Translations under genes and position numbers: made by a program
Part shown: positions 1 to 8,468 of the stretch, one piece after another
How the letters are laid out: every line of letters starts with the position of its first letter
Position numbering within the stretch: position 1 is the first letter of the stretch
The notes under the pieces: generated by a model
Told to the model about the DNA's origin: nothing
The model's input: the letters and a program-made list of their open reading frames with translations, nothing else
Databases searched by the model: none
Origin: an uncultured Marinobacter sp.
GTDB lineage: Bacteria > Pseudomonadota > Gammaproteobacteria > Pseudomonadales > Oleiphilaceae
Assembly: GCF_947259545.1 (NCBI RefSeq)
Contig: NZ_CAMYMK010000008.1
Location: forward strand, 496,001 to 560,000
Direction of reading: 5' to 3'
DNA length: 64,000 nt

Positions 1-137
1 GCGACAAAAAACAGCGGCCGGGACGGAACCCGAAAACTGGTGAGGAAATCCCGATCAGTGCACGGCGCGTCGTTACGTTTCGTCCAGGGCAGAAGTTAAA
101 ACAGAAAGTAGAAACGTATGTTGGAACCGAGTCATAA
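1..137 (+). CDS. ihfA: Integration host factor alpha subunit, C-terminal part
   Basis: The window opens inside this gene. The frame beginning at base 3 reads [20 protein letters not shown] and continues to a TAA at 135-137. This is the conserved C-terminal arm and last helix of IHF alpha, including the PGRNPKTGE arm that inserts into the DNA minor groove at the bend. IHF is a heterodimeric DNA-bending protein used in transcription, recombination and replication. The last 20 bases overlap the start of the following MerR-type gene. The ihfA-merR order is the usual one downstream of pheST in pseudomonads and relatives. The N-terminal half lies outside the window. Confidence 0.93.
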   Translation, partial: DKKQRPGRNPKTGEEIPISARRVVTFRPGQKLKQKVETYVGTES

Positions 138-483
138 CAACGAACTACCCGCCATCCCGGGTAAGCGCTATTTCACGATTGGTGAAGTGGCGGAGCTGTG
201 TGCTGTAAAAGCGCACGTACTCCGTTATTGGGAGCAGGAGTTTCCTCAGTTATCGCCGGTCAAGCGCCGTGGAAATCGCCGCTATTACCAAAGAGCGGAC
301 GTCATTACCATTCGCCAGATCCGGAGTCTGCTTTACGATCAGGGGTATACCATTGGCGGCGCCAAGCAAAAGCTGAGCAGCCATGAAGTAAAGGATGACA
401 CGTCCCAGTACAAGCAACTGATCCGGCAAATGATAACCGAGCTGGAAGATGTGCTCGATGTGTTGAATGCGCCATTGCGGTAA
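118..483 (+). CDS. MerR family transcriptional regulator (ihfA-linked)
   Basis: This 121-residue protein has a MerR winged helix. [10 protein letters not shown] (residues 18-27) begins the helix-turn-helix, VLRYWEQEF is the second half, and [13 protein letters not shown] (about 51-63) is the wing. The C-terminal 30 residues are a short amphipathic helix suited to dimerisation. There is no effector domain and no cysteine cluster for metal sensing, so the inducer cannot be guessed. The start overlaps the ihfA stop by 20 bases, which suggests coupled translation. The gene is followed by a strong terminator. Its target is unknown; family members of this short type are regularly found next to ihfA. 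Confidence 0.9.
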   Translation: MLEPSHNNELPAIPGKRYFTIGEVAELCAVKAHVLRYWEQEFPQLSPVKRRGNRRYYQRADVITIRQIRSLLYDQGYTIGGAKQKLSSHEVKDDTSQYKQLIRQMITELEDVLDVLNAPLR

Positions 484-506
484 TTATCGCGGGGCAGACG
501 AAAAAA

Positions 507-530
507 CCGAAGGTACGCCTTCGGTTTTTT
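507..530 (+). terminator. Rho-independent terminator after ihfA-merR
   Basis: Seven-base arms ccgaagg (507-513) and ccttcgg (518-524) enclose a tacg loop. The hairpin is preceded by an A-run and followed by a T-run of at least six. It closes the pheST-ihfA-merR type operon. Confidence 0.93.
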
Positions 531-603
531 TATGCCCGGCTCAGGCATCGGCTATGCTGATGGGTGTTGTGGTGCTTTCAACTGAAACAAAGGAAACGGG
601 ATT

Positions 604-1167
604 ATGGCCTTGAAACTTCACACTATTATCTTCAGTACCCGCCCGGGACGAGTGGGTCCGGCGGTCGGAACGTGGTTTAATGACTTCGCCAACGGGCAAG
701 GGCAGTTTGAGAGCAGCCTGGTGGACCTGGCTGACTTTAATCTGCCGGTTTACGATGAGCCCAGGCATCCTCGCATGCAGCAATACGAGCACGAACACAC
801 CAAGGCGTGGTCCCGGAGTGTTGCTGCCGCCGATGCCTACGCCTTTGTGATTCCCGAATACAATTACTGTCCGTCTCCCGCGTTTATCAATGCGCTCGAT
901 TATGTTTACAGCGAGTGGAACTACAAACCCTGTGGTTTTGTCAGTTACGGCGGAGTGTCTGGTGGCTTGAGGTCGGCACAGGTCTCAAAGCAACTGGTGA
1001 CGACCCTGAAAATGATGCCGATGGTAGAGGGTGTCATGGTGCAGATGCCGTGGGAGCTGATAGACGACAATAAAACCTTCAATGCCTCCGAGCACCATGA
1101 AAGCTCGGGCAAGGCGATGCTGGAAGAGATGGCCAAATGGGCGCAGGCACTCAAGGCCATGCGTTGA
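604..1167 (+). CDS. NADPH-dependent FMN reductase family protein
   Basis: This is a 187-residue flavodoxin-fold oxidoreductase. The phosphate-binding loop STRPGRVG lies at residues 11-18, the flavin-ring contact PEYNYCPSP at 84-92, and the second loop SYGGVSGG at 114-121; all three are typical of the FMN_red family. Such enzymes use NAD(P)H to reduce FMN, quinones or azo compounds in the cytoplasm; the substrate here cannot be read from sequence. An AAGGA-like ribosome site precedes the ATG. The next gene, a pirin, lies 21 bases downstream in the same direction. Pirins and FMN reductases are often paired, possibly in oxidative or quinone stress, but that role is inference. Confidence 0.9.
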   Translation: MALKLHTIIFSTRPGRVGPAVGTWFNDFANGQGQFESSLVDLADFNLPVYDEPRHPRMQQYEHEHTKAWSRSVAAADAYAFVIPEYNYCPSPAFINALDYVYSEWNYKPCGFVSYGGVSGGLRSAQVSKQLVTTLKMMPMVEGVMVQMPWELIDDNKTFNASEHHESSGKAMLEEMAKWAQALKAMR

Positions 1168-1188
1168 ACCAATGAAAGGAGTGATGCT

Positions 1189-2109
1189 GTGAGTAACACA
1201 ATGGCAGAAGCCGAACAGGCGTGTGATGCAACCATTTCCCCCTGCAAGGCTGTTGAGCTGGTTCTAACGCCAAGAGAGACCGATCTCGGCGGCTTCTCGG
1301 TCAGGCGCCTGTTACCCACAGCCAAGCGGAAAATGGTCGGGCCCTGGATCTTCTTCGATCACATGGGGCCGGCGCATTTCCCTGCAGGGCAGGGGATCAA
1401 TGTGCGGCCCCATCCGCACATTGGTATCGCGACAGTCACTTACCTGTTTGAAGGGGAGATCCTGCACCGGGATTCCCTGGGGAGCCTCCAGCCTATCCGG
1501 CCGGGTGACATCAACCTGATGATCACGGGCAGTGGAATGGTGCATTCAGAAAGAGAACGGCCGGAAGTGACAGCGACGGATCATACCCTCCACGGCCTTC
1601 AGCTCTGGCTGGCGTTGCCAGAGCACGATGAGGAAGTGGAGCCCTCGTTCCATCACTACCCGGGCAATGACATTCCAGCGGTGGAAGTGGACGGGGTACC
1701 GGTGAGAGTAATGATGGGGAGTGCCTACGGGATGACATCCCCGGTCCGGTTGTTCTCCGATACCCTCTATGTCGAGGCCCATCTAAAGCCCGGTCAGACA
1801 CTGACCCTGCCTGAGTCCGAGGAGCGGGCAGTGTATGTTGCCAGCGGTGCCCTCAAAGCCCAGGATACGGACATGCCCGCTCACTCCATGACGATCTTCG
1901 CCAACCATCCCGGTATTGCGGTCACGGCTGTGGAGGAATCCCGGATTGCACTGATTGGTGGTGAGCCCCTGGGCAAGCGGTTTATCGAATGGAATTTCGT
2001 CTCCAGTCGCAAAGAACGTATTGAGCAGGCTAAAAATGACTGGACGGAAGGGCGGTTTGATAAGGTCCCCGGGGACGAGGAAGAGTTTATTCCGTTGCCC
2101 CGTCGATAG
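1189..2109 (+). CDS. Pirin family protein (YhhW-like bicupin)
   Basis: This 306-residue protein has the pirin bicupin fold. The N-terminal cupin carries the metal ligand set H75, H77 (in RPHPHIG), H119 and E121 (in MVHSERE), matching the His3-Glu site of YhhW and pirin. Family members bind Fe or another divalent metal. Some oxidise quercetin, others act in redox sensing; which applies here is unknown. The start is GTG at 1189, placed by an AAAGGA site eight bases upstream. The gene follows the FMN reductase closely and is probably co-transcribed with it. It ends 25 bases before the convergent SCO1-like gene. Confidence 0.92.
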   Translation: MSNTMAEAEQACDATISPCKAVELVLTPRETDLGGFSVRRLLPTAKRKMVGPWIFFDHMGPAHFPAGQGINVRPHPHIGIATVTYLFEGEILHRDSLGSLQPIRPGDINLMITGSGMVHSERERPEVTATDHTLHGLQLWLALPEHDEEVEPSFHHYPGNDIPAVEVDGVPVRVMMGSAYGMTSPVRLFSDTLYVEAHLKPGQTLTLPESEERAVYVASGALKAQDTDMPAHSMTIFANHPGIAVTAVEESRIALIGGEPLGKRFIEWNFVSSRKERIEQAKNDWTEGRFDKVPGDEEEFIPLPRR

Positions 2110-2134
2110 GTGAGGCCTGCATGGGGGCAGGGGG

Positions 2135-2755
2135 TCAGGAATTTTCCCCCGCCAGTGCAACAAGGTCCTGACGAATCTCATCTGCGCTCAGGTTGGGCCT
2201 GAGCAGCAGGCGGGCCTTGCCCTCCCGGTCAAACACATACACAGCGCTGCTGTGAGATACGGCGTAGTTACCGTCAGCATCGGGCTCGTCGTAACCGAAG
2301 GTGGTGCGATAACGCTTGGCAAGTTCACGCAACGCTGGCTCGTCACCGGTCAGGCCCACGATCCGCTTGTCGAAAAAATCGACGTAACTGGCCAGGCGTT
2401 CCGGCGTGTCTCTCTCGGGGTCGACACTGACAAACAGGGCCAGCGTCTGTGACTGCATTTCCGACGGCATGGCTTTTATAGCCTGACTGAGCTTCTGCAG
2501 TGTGGTCGGGCAGACATCCGGGCAGGAAGTAAAACCAAAAAACAACAACCGTATCTGCCCGTCCAGTTCTTCCGCCCTGATGGTTTCGCCTGACGTGTCT
2601 GTCAGCTCAAACGCCAGCTCTGGCATCAGGCCCTGAATATCCTTGCCGTGCCACGAAGCATCTTCTCCCAGGCAACCACCCAGCAAGAACGTTGTGGCCA
2701 GAAGCAGGGGCAGCTGAAGCCATGACCGAAGGTTTGCGGGACAGTGGAAACTCAT
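2135..2755 (-). CDS. SCO1/SenC/PrrC family copper chaperone lipoprotein
   Basis: This 206-residue protein has a thioredoxin-like fold. It starts with a lipoprotein signal whose lipobox LLGGC places the lipidated cysteine at residue 28. The copper-binding CPDVC motif follows (C78, C82), and a distal histidine (H168 in VSHSSAVYVF) completes the SCO copper site. SCO proteins deliver copper to the CuA centre of cytochrome c oxidase subunit II in the periplasm. The start at 2755 was chosen because it gives the signal peptide directly and an ATGA overlap with the upstream ctaG-like gene. A longer in-frame extension upstream lies inside that gene and does not look like protein. Confidence 0.92.
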   Translation of the reverse strand: MSFHCPANLRSWLQLPLLLATTFLLGGCLGEDASWHGKDIQGLMPELAFELTDTSGETIRAEELDGQIRLLFFGFTSCPDVCPTTLQKLSQAIKAMPSEMQSQTLALFVSVDPERDTPERLASYVDFFDKRIVGLTGDEPALRELAKRYRTTFGYDEPDADGNYAVSHSSAVYVFDREGKARLLLRPNLSADEIRQDLVALAGENS

Positions 2756-3594
2756 GAAGTCGTCACCTTGAGCGGATTGGATCGGGTGGGGTATTTGCCA
2801 TCTTCGTGCATCGCCCGTCGCAGGATAATCAGAATACCAAGGATGCTCATCATAGCGGGCGGTATCCAGGTCAGCAGCCCTCCGATCAATTGGTCGGTTG
2901 CCGGTTCCATGGGCCATGCCCGGCCACACACTTCGTAAACGTCGTACACCATGCCCCGGGAAAAGACGATAGTGGCTCCAAGGACCATCTGGGGAATCGC
3001 AACCAGTGCCAGGATCAACATCCGCTTGCCATAGCCCAGAGCGGAGCTGAGAGCCGGAGACCGGGGGTCAAAGATCAGCCACCAGAAGAGCAGGCCATCC
3101 AGCAGCATGCTCCAGTTCATGATCCAGTAAAGATTGCGGCTCAGCATCGCGTCAAAGTGGATCGGTGGCCATAACCAGAAATAGATCAGACCCACGAACA
3201 ACACGGATGCTATCAATGGCTGCTGGAGGCAGCGATACACAAAGCCCACCGGTTTCAGGGCAACCTTGAGTCCGGGGCTTATCTGGTTGTACCAGAAACG
3301 CATTACCGGTAACGGGTTTGAGAGCGCAATCAGGAAAGGGCCAAGGTGGTGAAGGATCAGGTGCTGGCCCCGATGCACAAAGAACATGTACTGGGAATAG
3401 TAATCAAAACGGGTCTGCATAACGCCGTAGCAAAGCATCACGCCCAGTACAAAGGTAAGAATCCGGCCTGTGCCCGGCCTGTCACCTTCTGGCATCCGGA
3501 GAACACCGTAGCCATAGAAGGCCAGCACCAGCATATAACTCAGAACGGTTAATGCCGAGAAATCGTAGGGTGCAACATAGTCAAAAATGGACAT
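2752..3594 (-). CDS. CtaG (caa3-type) cytochrome c oxidase assembly membrane protein
   Basis: This 280-residue integral membrane protein has about seven hydrophobic segments. It matches the caa3_CtaG family, with an early histidine-rich stretch VHRGQHLILHHLGP and a late RAMHEDGKYP tail. The family is needed for assembly of some aa3/caa3 oxidases and is thought to handle copper in the membrane. It overlaps the SCO1-like gene by four bases, so the two form a copper-delivery operon. No oxidase subunit gene is present in the window, so the partner oxidase must be encoded elsewhere. Confidence 0.87.
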   Translation of the reverse strand: MSIFDYVAPYDFSALTVLSYMLVLAFYGYGVLRMPEGDRPGTGRILTFVLGVMLCYGVMQTRFDYYSQYMFFVHRGQHLILHHLGPFLIALSNPLPVMRFWYNQISPGLKVALKPVGFVYRCLQQPLIASVLFVGLIYFWLWPPIHFDAMLSRNLYWIMNWSMLLDGLLFWWLIFDPRSPALSSALGYGKRMLILALVAIPQMVLGATIVFSRGMVYDVYEVCGRAWPMEPATDQLIGGLLTWIPPAMMSILGILIILRRAMHEDGKYPTRSNPLKVTTS

Positions 3595-3734
3595 GAGAGC
3601 GCCAGCAAGTAGAACGCATTGGTGTTTTTGTTAAGGATTCTGAGTGTTGCCGGAAATGAAAGGAATTACAAGATAGTGGTGCCTGAATACCGGTCACCAA
3701 AGAGGAAAAGGGTGCTGAATATTTGTCGGATATG

Positions 3735-3772
3735 AAAAAGGCCGTCATCCAGGTATTGAAATGACGGCCTTT
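3735..3772 (-). terminator. Rho-independent terminator downstream of tRNA-Pro
   Basis: Perfect 12-base arms aaaggccgtcat (3737-3748) and atgacggccttt (3761-3772) surround a 12-base loop. Read on the minus strand the hairpin ends in a T-run, directly after the tRNA. Confidence 0.9.
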
Positions 3773-3776
3773 GAAT

Positions 3777-3853
3777 TGGTCGGGACGGCAGGATTTGAAC
3801 CTGCGACCCTCTGCACCCCATGCAGATGCGCTACCAAGCTGCGCTACGCCCCG
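3777..3853 (-). tRNA. tRNA-Pro (anticodon GGG)
   Basis: This is a complete 77-base cloverleaf on the minus strand. The acceptor arms CGGGGCG and CGTCCCG pair with one wobble. The D-loop contains AGCTTGGTAGCGC and the anticodon arm is TCTGC-ATGGGGT-GCAGA, giving GGG. The T-arm has GGTTCAAATCC and the 3' ACCA tail is encoded. It closely resembles enterobacterial proL. It is a single gene with its own terminator. Confidence 0.96.
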
Positions 3854-3965
3854 AAACGCTATTGGCCAGAGAGAAACTTGAGAGAAATCTCAGTGGCTTA
3901 GCGGGAGCGAAGTCTACACCAGCCCAAACCAAAAATAAACAGGCTTTTGGCGTTTAAGCTGGATT

Positions 3966-5609
3966 TTAATGGAGCTTGGTTTCCCGCAACTTAATGACAG
4001 ATTCCGGCGGGCCAAAGGTATTCGGTTGTGCTTCTGGCCAGTATTTATCGAATACTGTGATGCCGGTTTTTCCTTCCAGTAAGGCGCCCGGAGCAAGGAA
4101 ATGAAGCATGTCCATGTAGGACTGGACCTCGGTTTTGGAGGTTCGTTGGATGATGTGCTCGGGTCCCAGCTCGGAAGGGTGGTTCAGTCCAGACGCTTCA
4201 AGCAGGTTCTGCAGGGCGTCCAGGGTGTTTTTGTGATAGTTGTAGACGCGCTGGCTTTTGTGCGCGACGTCCAGCTTGTTACCACGCCGGGGATCCTGTG
4301 TGGCAACTCCGCTGGGGCAGCGTCCGGTATGACAGTTCAGGGCCTGGATACACCCCAGGGAAAACATGTAGCCGCGGGCGGAATTGCACCAGTCCGCGCC
4401 CAGGGCAATGGTGCGGGCAATGTTAAAGGCGGATGTGATTTTGCCTGCGGCGCCAATGGCGATGTCTTCACGCAGATGAGTGCCGACCAGTGTGTTATGC
4501 ACCAGCAGCAGTGCTTCTTTCATGGGCATGCCCAGGCGATTGATGAATTCCAGCGGAGCCGCGCCGGTGCCCCCTTCGCCACCATCCACGACAATGAAGT
4601 CCGGCTTCTTTCCGGTTTCCAGCATGGCCTTGACGATTGCAAACCACTCCCATGGGTGTCCGATAGCGAGCTTGAAGCCAACCGGCTTACCGCCGGACAG
4701 CTCCCTCAGTTGTTCAATGAAGTCCAGCATTTCCATGGGGGTGCTGAAGGCCGAGTGTTTTGCCGGGGATACCACGTCTTCACCAACCGCTACCCCTCTG
4801 GCTTCGGCGATTTCGGGTGTCACTTTGGCGCCCGGCAGGATGCCGCCGTGCCCCGGTTTGGCCCCCTGGGATAGCTTGAGCTCTATCATTTTTACCTGGT
4901 CCAGGGTGGCATTTTTCACAAACATCTCTTCATTGAAGGTGCCGTCAGGGTGGCGACATCCGAAGTAGCCGGAGCCGATCTCCCATACCAGGTCGCCGCC
5001 GGGTTCGCGGTGGTAACGGGAGATCGATCCTTCACCGGTGTCGTGGTAGAAGTTGCCCATTTTGGCTCCGGTATTCAGGCTCAGGATGGCATTGGCTGAG
5101 AGGGAGCCAAAACTCATGGCGGAAATGTTGAATACGCTGGCGTTGTATGGCTTCTTGCATTTTTTGCCAATAAGAATCCGGAAGTCGCTGTTGTCCAGGC
5201 TGGTCGGGTTCAGGGAGTGGTTCATCCACTCGTAGCCCGGGTCATACATGCCTAACTGGGAGCCGAAAGGGCGCTTGTCGAGCACGTTCTTGGCGCGCTG
5301 GTAGACGACCGTTCGCTGTTCCCGTGAGAAGGGACGTTCTTCGGTGTCAGACTGGATAAAGTACTGGCGAATCTCCGGACCGACTGACTCCAGGAGGTAG
5401 CGAAAATTAGCGGTAATAGGATAATTGCGGCTGACTGTGTGCCGGCGTTGCACCATGTCCCAGGTCCCGACGGCCGTGAGGACGGCAAAGATAACAGGAA
5501 GCAGGTACCATCCCCCCAGAAAGATACTGAGTGGAGCGGTGACTAACAGGCCCGCAATACTCAGGGCAAAAACAGTGTATCTCAGGGGGAAGGTCGTGGT
5601 TTTCTCCAT
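3966..5609 (-). CDS. Membrane-anchored FMN-binding glutamate synthase family protein
   Basis: This 547-residue protein has two N-terminal hydrophobic segments (about residues 10-50) and then the GltB central/FMN domain. The phosphate and flavin loop GGEGGTGAAPLEF is present. Late in the chain a cysteine group (C-x5-C-x4-C around LNCHTGRCPSGVATQDP) matches the 3Fe-4S ligands of glutamate synthase. The amidotransferase domain that takes ammonia from glutamine is absent, so it is not a complete GOGAT. These stand-alone proteins are common, but their reaction is not established. It is transcribed alone and divergently from the BCCT transporter. Confidence 0.88.
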   Translation of the reverse strand: MEKTTTFPLRYTVFALSIAGLLVTAPLSIFLGGWYLLPVIFAVLTAVGTWDMVQRRHTVSRNYPITANFRYLLESVGPEIRQYFIQSDTEERPFSREQRTVVYQRAKNVLDKRPFGSQLGMYDPGYEWMNHSLNPTSLDNSDFRILIGKKCKKPYNASVFNISAMSFGSLSANAILSLNTGAKMGNFYHDTGEGSISRYHREPGGDLVWEIGSGYFGCRHPDGTFNEEMFVKNATLDQVKMIELKLSQGAKPGHGGILPGAKVTPEIAEARGVAVGEDVVSPAKHSAFSTPMEMLDFIEQLRELSGGKPVGFKLAIGHPWEWFAIVKAMLETGKKPDFIVVDGGEGGTGAAPLEFINRLGMPMKEALLLVHNTLVGTHLREDIAIGAAGKITSAFNIARTIALGADWCNSARGYMFSLGCIQALNCHTGRCPSGVATQDPRRGNKLDVAHKSQRVYNYHKNTLDALQNLLEASGLNHPSELGPEHIIQRTSKTEVQSYMDMLHFLAPGALLEGKTGITVFDKYWPEAQPNTFGPPESVIKLRETKLH

Positions 5610-5855
5610 GGCGTCCTCTCTCTACATTTGGCGGTTGCCGTTCACTGGCAAGTGTACGTGTTTAGTACGCAGCTATATCAACTCTACCTGATGATTTTCC
5701 GTCGACGGCGACATCTGACAATTTGGTCTATGCTCAGTGTTGATGTGATTTTGGGATACGTCTTTGATGTTTTGAGTTCAAATCACTAGACTTGCGTCCC
5801 TGTAAAGCTTTGAATCTTAATTGTTAGTAATCAATCTGAACGGGAGACTCCAACC
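5610..5855. other. Divergent intergenic region, FMN-synthase-like / BCCT transporter
   Basis: These 246 bases between two divergent genes must hold both promoters. The right half is AT-rich. I could not pick convincing -35/-10 pairs by eye, and I see no repeat or RNA structure. Confidence 0.4.
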
Positions 5856-7445
5856 GTGGGCGACGTTGTAAAAGACGAGTACCAGACGGATTACGTTGCG
5901 GGCCAGGATAATATAAATCCTTTCGGCCTCGACTTACATGCACCGGTATTCCCGATTACGGCGATATTGGTGGTGGTTTTTGTTGTCGGAACGCTGATGT
6001 TTCCGGCCGAATCGAAGGAAATGCTGGATGGTGCGAAATGGAACATCATCGGCACGTTTGACTGGTTTTTCCTGATCAGTGCCAACATTTTCGTGTTGGT
6101 CTGCTTTGCGCTGATTTTCATGCCGGTGGGTAAAATCCGGATTGGAGGAATGGACGCCAAACCCGAATTTTCCACCTTGTCCTGGTTTGCGATGCTGTTC
6201 GCAGCCGGTATGGGCATTGGCCTGATGTTCTGGGCCGTGGCTGAGCCAACAGCCTATTTTACCGGTTGGTATGAAACGCCTTTCAATGTCGAGGCGAACT
6301 CGGCTGAAGCGCGGGATATGGCCATGGGCGCCACGATGTACCACTGGGGTCTCCACCCGTGGGCTATCTACGCGATTGTCGCTCTCTCCCTGGCGTTCTT
6401 TGCCTACAACAAGGGCATGCCGCTGACCATCCGCTCGGCGTTCTTCCCGCTTCTGCGTGACAAGGTCTGGGGCTGGCCCGGGCACATTATCGATATCCTG
6501 GCGGTTGTGGCCACGATTTTTGGTCTTGCAACGTCTCTGGGCTTTGGTGCCCAGCAGGCAGCTTCAGGGCTTGATTACCTGTTCGGGATCTCGTCCGGAA
6601 TCAACGTCCAGATGGCCATTATCACCGGCGTCACCGCGGTTGCCCTGATCTCGGTTCTGCGTGGCCTCGATGGGGGGGTAAAAGTTCTCAGTAATTTCAA
6701 CATGGCGCTGGCAGGCATCCTGCTGTTTTTCATCATCTTTGCCGGCCCCACGATGACCATTGTGGAAACTCTCTGGATAACGTCTTCAACCTACGTAGCC
6801 AACATAGTGCCATTGAGTAATCCGTTCGGCCGTGAAGATGAAGCCTGGTTCCATGGCTGGACAGTATTCTACTGGGCCTGGTGGATTTCCTGGTCACCGT
6901 TCGTCGGCATGTTTATCGCGCGGGTTTCCAAGGGCCGCACGGTTCGTGAGTTTGTGACCGCAGTGCTGATTATTCCTACCGTGATCACGGTTGTCTGGAT
7001 GAGTGCCTTCGGCGGCTCTGCCCTTGAGCAGATTCAGATGGGCATTGGTGTTCTGGCGGAAGAGGGGCTGACGGATGTATCTCTGGCCATGTTTCAGATG
7101 TTTGCCAACCTGCCTCTGACCGGCATTATTTCCTTTATTGGTATCGTGCTGGTTCTGGTGTTCTTCGTGACCTCGTCGGATTCTGGTTCCCTGGTGGTTG
7201 ACAGCATAACCGCGGGCGGGAAAACCGATGCGCCTACTGCCCAGCGTGTCTTCTGGGTGATCATGGAGGGTGCAATTGCCGCAGCACTGATCTTCGGTGG
7301 TGGCGAGGACGCCTTGGGCGCGATACAGGCAACGGCCATTTCCGCAGGTCTGCCGTTTACCGCCATATTGTTGATCATGACGTGGGGGCTGCTGAAAGGC
7401 CTGACCCATGAACGGAAACTGCTGATTGCGGACGGCAAACTGTGA
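5856..7445 (+). CDS. BCCT family glycine betaine/carnitine/choline transporter
   Basis: This 529-residue inner-membrane protein has about twelve TM segments. It carries BCCT signatures: GMGIGLMFWAVAEP after the fourth hydrophobic stretch, and the Trp-rich WAWWISWSPFVGMFIAR segment that lines the quaternary-amine site. BCCT carriers import betaine-type solutes, usually Na+-driven, for osmoprotection or as carbon source. The substrate is not fixed by the sequence. The start is GTG at 5856 behind a GGGAGA site. The C-terminal tail is short, without the long regulatory extension seen in BetP. A bidirectional terminator follows. Confidence 0.94.
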   Translation: MGDVVKDEYQTDYVAGQDNINPFGLDLHAPVFPITAILVVVFVVGTLMFPAESKEMLDGAKWNIIGTFDWFFLISANIFVLVCFALIFMPVGKIRIGGMDAKPEFSTLSWFAMLFAAGMGIGLMFWAVAEPTAYFTGWYETPFNVEANSAEARDMAMGATMYHWGLHPWAIYAIVALSLAFFAYNKGMPLTIRSAFFPLLRDKVWGWPGHIIDILAVVATIFGLATSLGFGAQQAASGLDYLFGISSGINVQMAIITGVTAVALISVLRGLDGGVKVLSNFNMALAGILLFFIIFAGPTMTIVETLWITSSTYVANIVPLSNPFGREDEAWFHGWTVFYWAWWISWSPFVGMFIARVSKGRTVREFVTAVLIIPTVITVVWMSAFGGSALEQIQMGIGVLAEEGLTDVSLAMFQMFANLPLTGIISFIGIVLVLVFFVTSSDSGSLVVDSITAGGKTDAPTAQRVFWVIMEGAIAAALIFGGGEDALGAIQATAISAGLPFTAILLIMTWGLLKGLTHERKLLIADGKL

Positions 7446-7467
7446 TAATTCGCAGTTAAACAAAAAA

Positions 7468-7494
7468 CCGGAGCTCAAGGGCTCCGGTTTTTTT
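7468..7494. terminator. Rho-independent terminator between BCCT and RimK-like genes
   Basis: Arms ccggagc (7468-7474) and gctccgg (7481-7487) are followed by seven Ts and preceded by an A-run. The hairpin can therefore serve both converging genes. Confidence 0.92.
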
Positions 7495-7517
7495 ATCTTC
7501 ACCTTCTGGTCAGGTTG

Positions 7518-8468
7518 CTATTGCTGACTTGAAAAGTTTTCAATGGCGAAACGGGCACGCTGCTCCGGCGTGAAGTGGTGCCTTTTGAGGCTTTCGATTG
7601 CGCGCAGCCGTGGTAGGAGGCCCCGACCGTTAGCCATCTGAATGGCCAGACCCGGGCGTGCATTCAACTCCAGCAGCAACGGGCCGTCATTAATATCAAC
7701 CACCAGATCCACGCCCATGTATCCCAGGCCGGTTGCTTCGTAGCACCGGGACGCCATGGCCAGCATCTCTTCCCAATCGGCTATATCAATGTTTTCCAGG
7801 GCAAGGCCGGTATCCGGGTGTAGTGTGATTGGCCGGTTGAATTGTACAGCGTTCAGGCTTTTCCCCGTGCCGATATCGAGACCCACGCCAACCGCGCCCT
7901 GGTGAAGATTGGCCTTGCCATCGGACGCAGTCGTTGCCAGCCGCAACATCGCCATGATGGGGTAGCCCTGGAAGATGATAATGCGAATATCCGGGACACC
8001 CTGATGCGAGTACTTGGCCAGTTCCGGCGTGGACTCCACCAGATTTTCGACAATAGCAACGTCCGGTGTCCCTGCCAGCGAGTACAAGCCCGCCAGTATG
8101 TTTGAAAGGTGTCTTTCAAGGTAAGCGGCAGGCACCCGGGCACCGGAAGCCTTGATAAACTCGTCCCCGTCACGGCCAGTGATGACCGTGATGCCCTTGC
8201 CGCCGGAGCCCTTTGCGGGCTTTATGGCAAATCCGGTGAGGTCTTCGGCCATTTCCCGGAAGTGCGGAATTTCGTGTTGTTGGCGAACGACCTGCAGCAG
8301 CTTGGGGGTTTTGACTCCGTATTCAGCCACCACCAGCTTGGTTTTCAGCTTGTTGTCCACTAACGGATAGGACGTCCGGTCATTGTACCGGGAAATGTAA
8401 TCGACATTTCTCCGGTTCATGTTGAGCATGCCCAGCCGGTTCAGCGTGCGGGGGGATATCCATTCCAT
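7518..8468 (-). CDS. Alpha-L-glutamate ligase-like (RimK-related ATP-grasp) protein
   Basis: This 316-residue ATP-grasp enzyme has a lysine-rich nucleotide loop KPAKGSGGKGI and a C-terminal metal site ending in LLELNARPGLAI. ATP-grasp ligases of this kind join an amino group to a carboxylate, typically adding glutamate or making short peptides. The acceptor is unknown. The start ATG overlaps the stop of the upstream transglutaminase-like gene (TGATG), so all three genes of this operon are translationally coupled. The set ligase / inactive transglutaminase-7TM / retropepsin is a conserved combination predicted from comparative genomics to process or make a peptide. Confidence 0.9.
   Translation of the reverse strand: MEWISPRTLNRLGMLNMNRRNVDYISRYNDRTSYPLVDNKLKTKLVVAEYGVKTPKLLQVVRQQHEIPHFREMAEDLTGFAIKPAKGSGGKGITVITGRDGDEFIKASGARVPAAYLERHLSNILAGLYSLAGTPDVAIVENLVESTPELAKYSHQGVPDIRIIIFQGYPIMAMLRLATTASDGKANLHQGAVGVGLDIGTGKSLNAVQFNRPITLHPDTGLALENIDIADWEEMLAMASRCYEATGLGYMGVDLVVDINDGPLLLELNARPGLAIQMANGRGLLPRLRAIESLKRHHFTPEQRARFAIENFSSQQ

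Noticed and set aside
2756..2929. Longer start for the SCO1-like gene
   Set aside because: The extra 58 residues lie inside the ctaG-like gene and would bury the lipoprotein signal.
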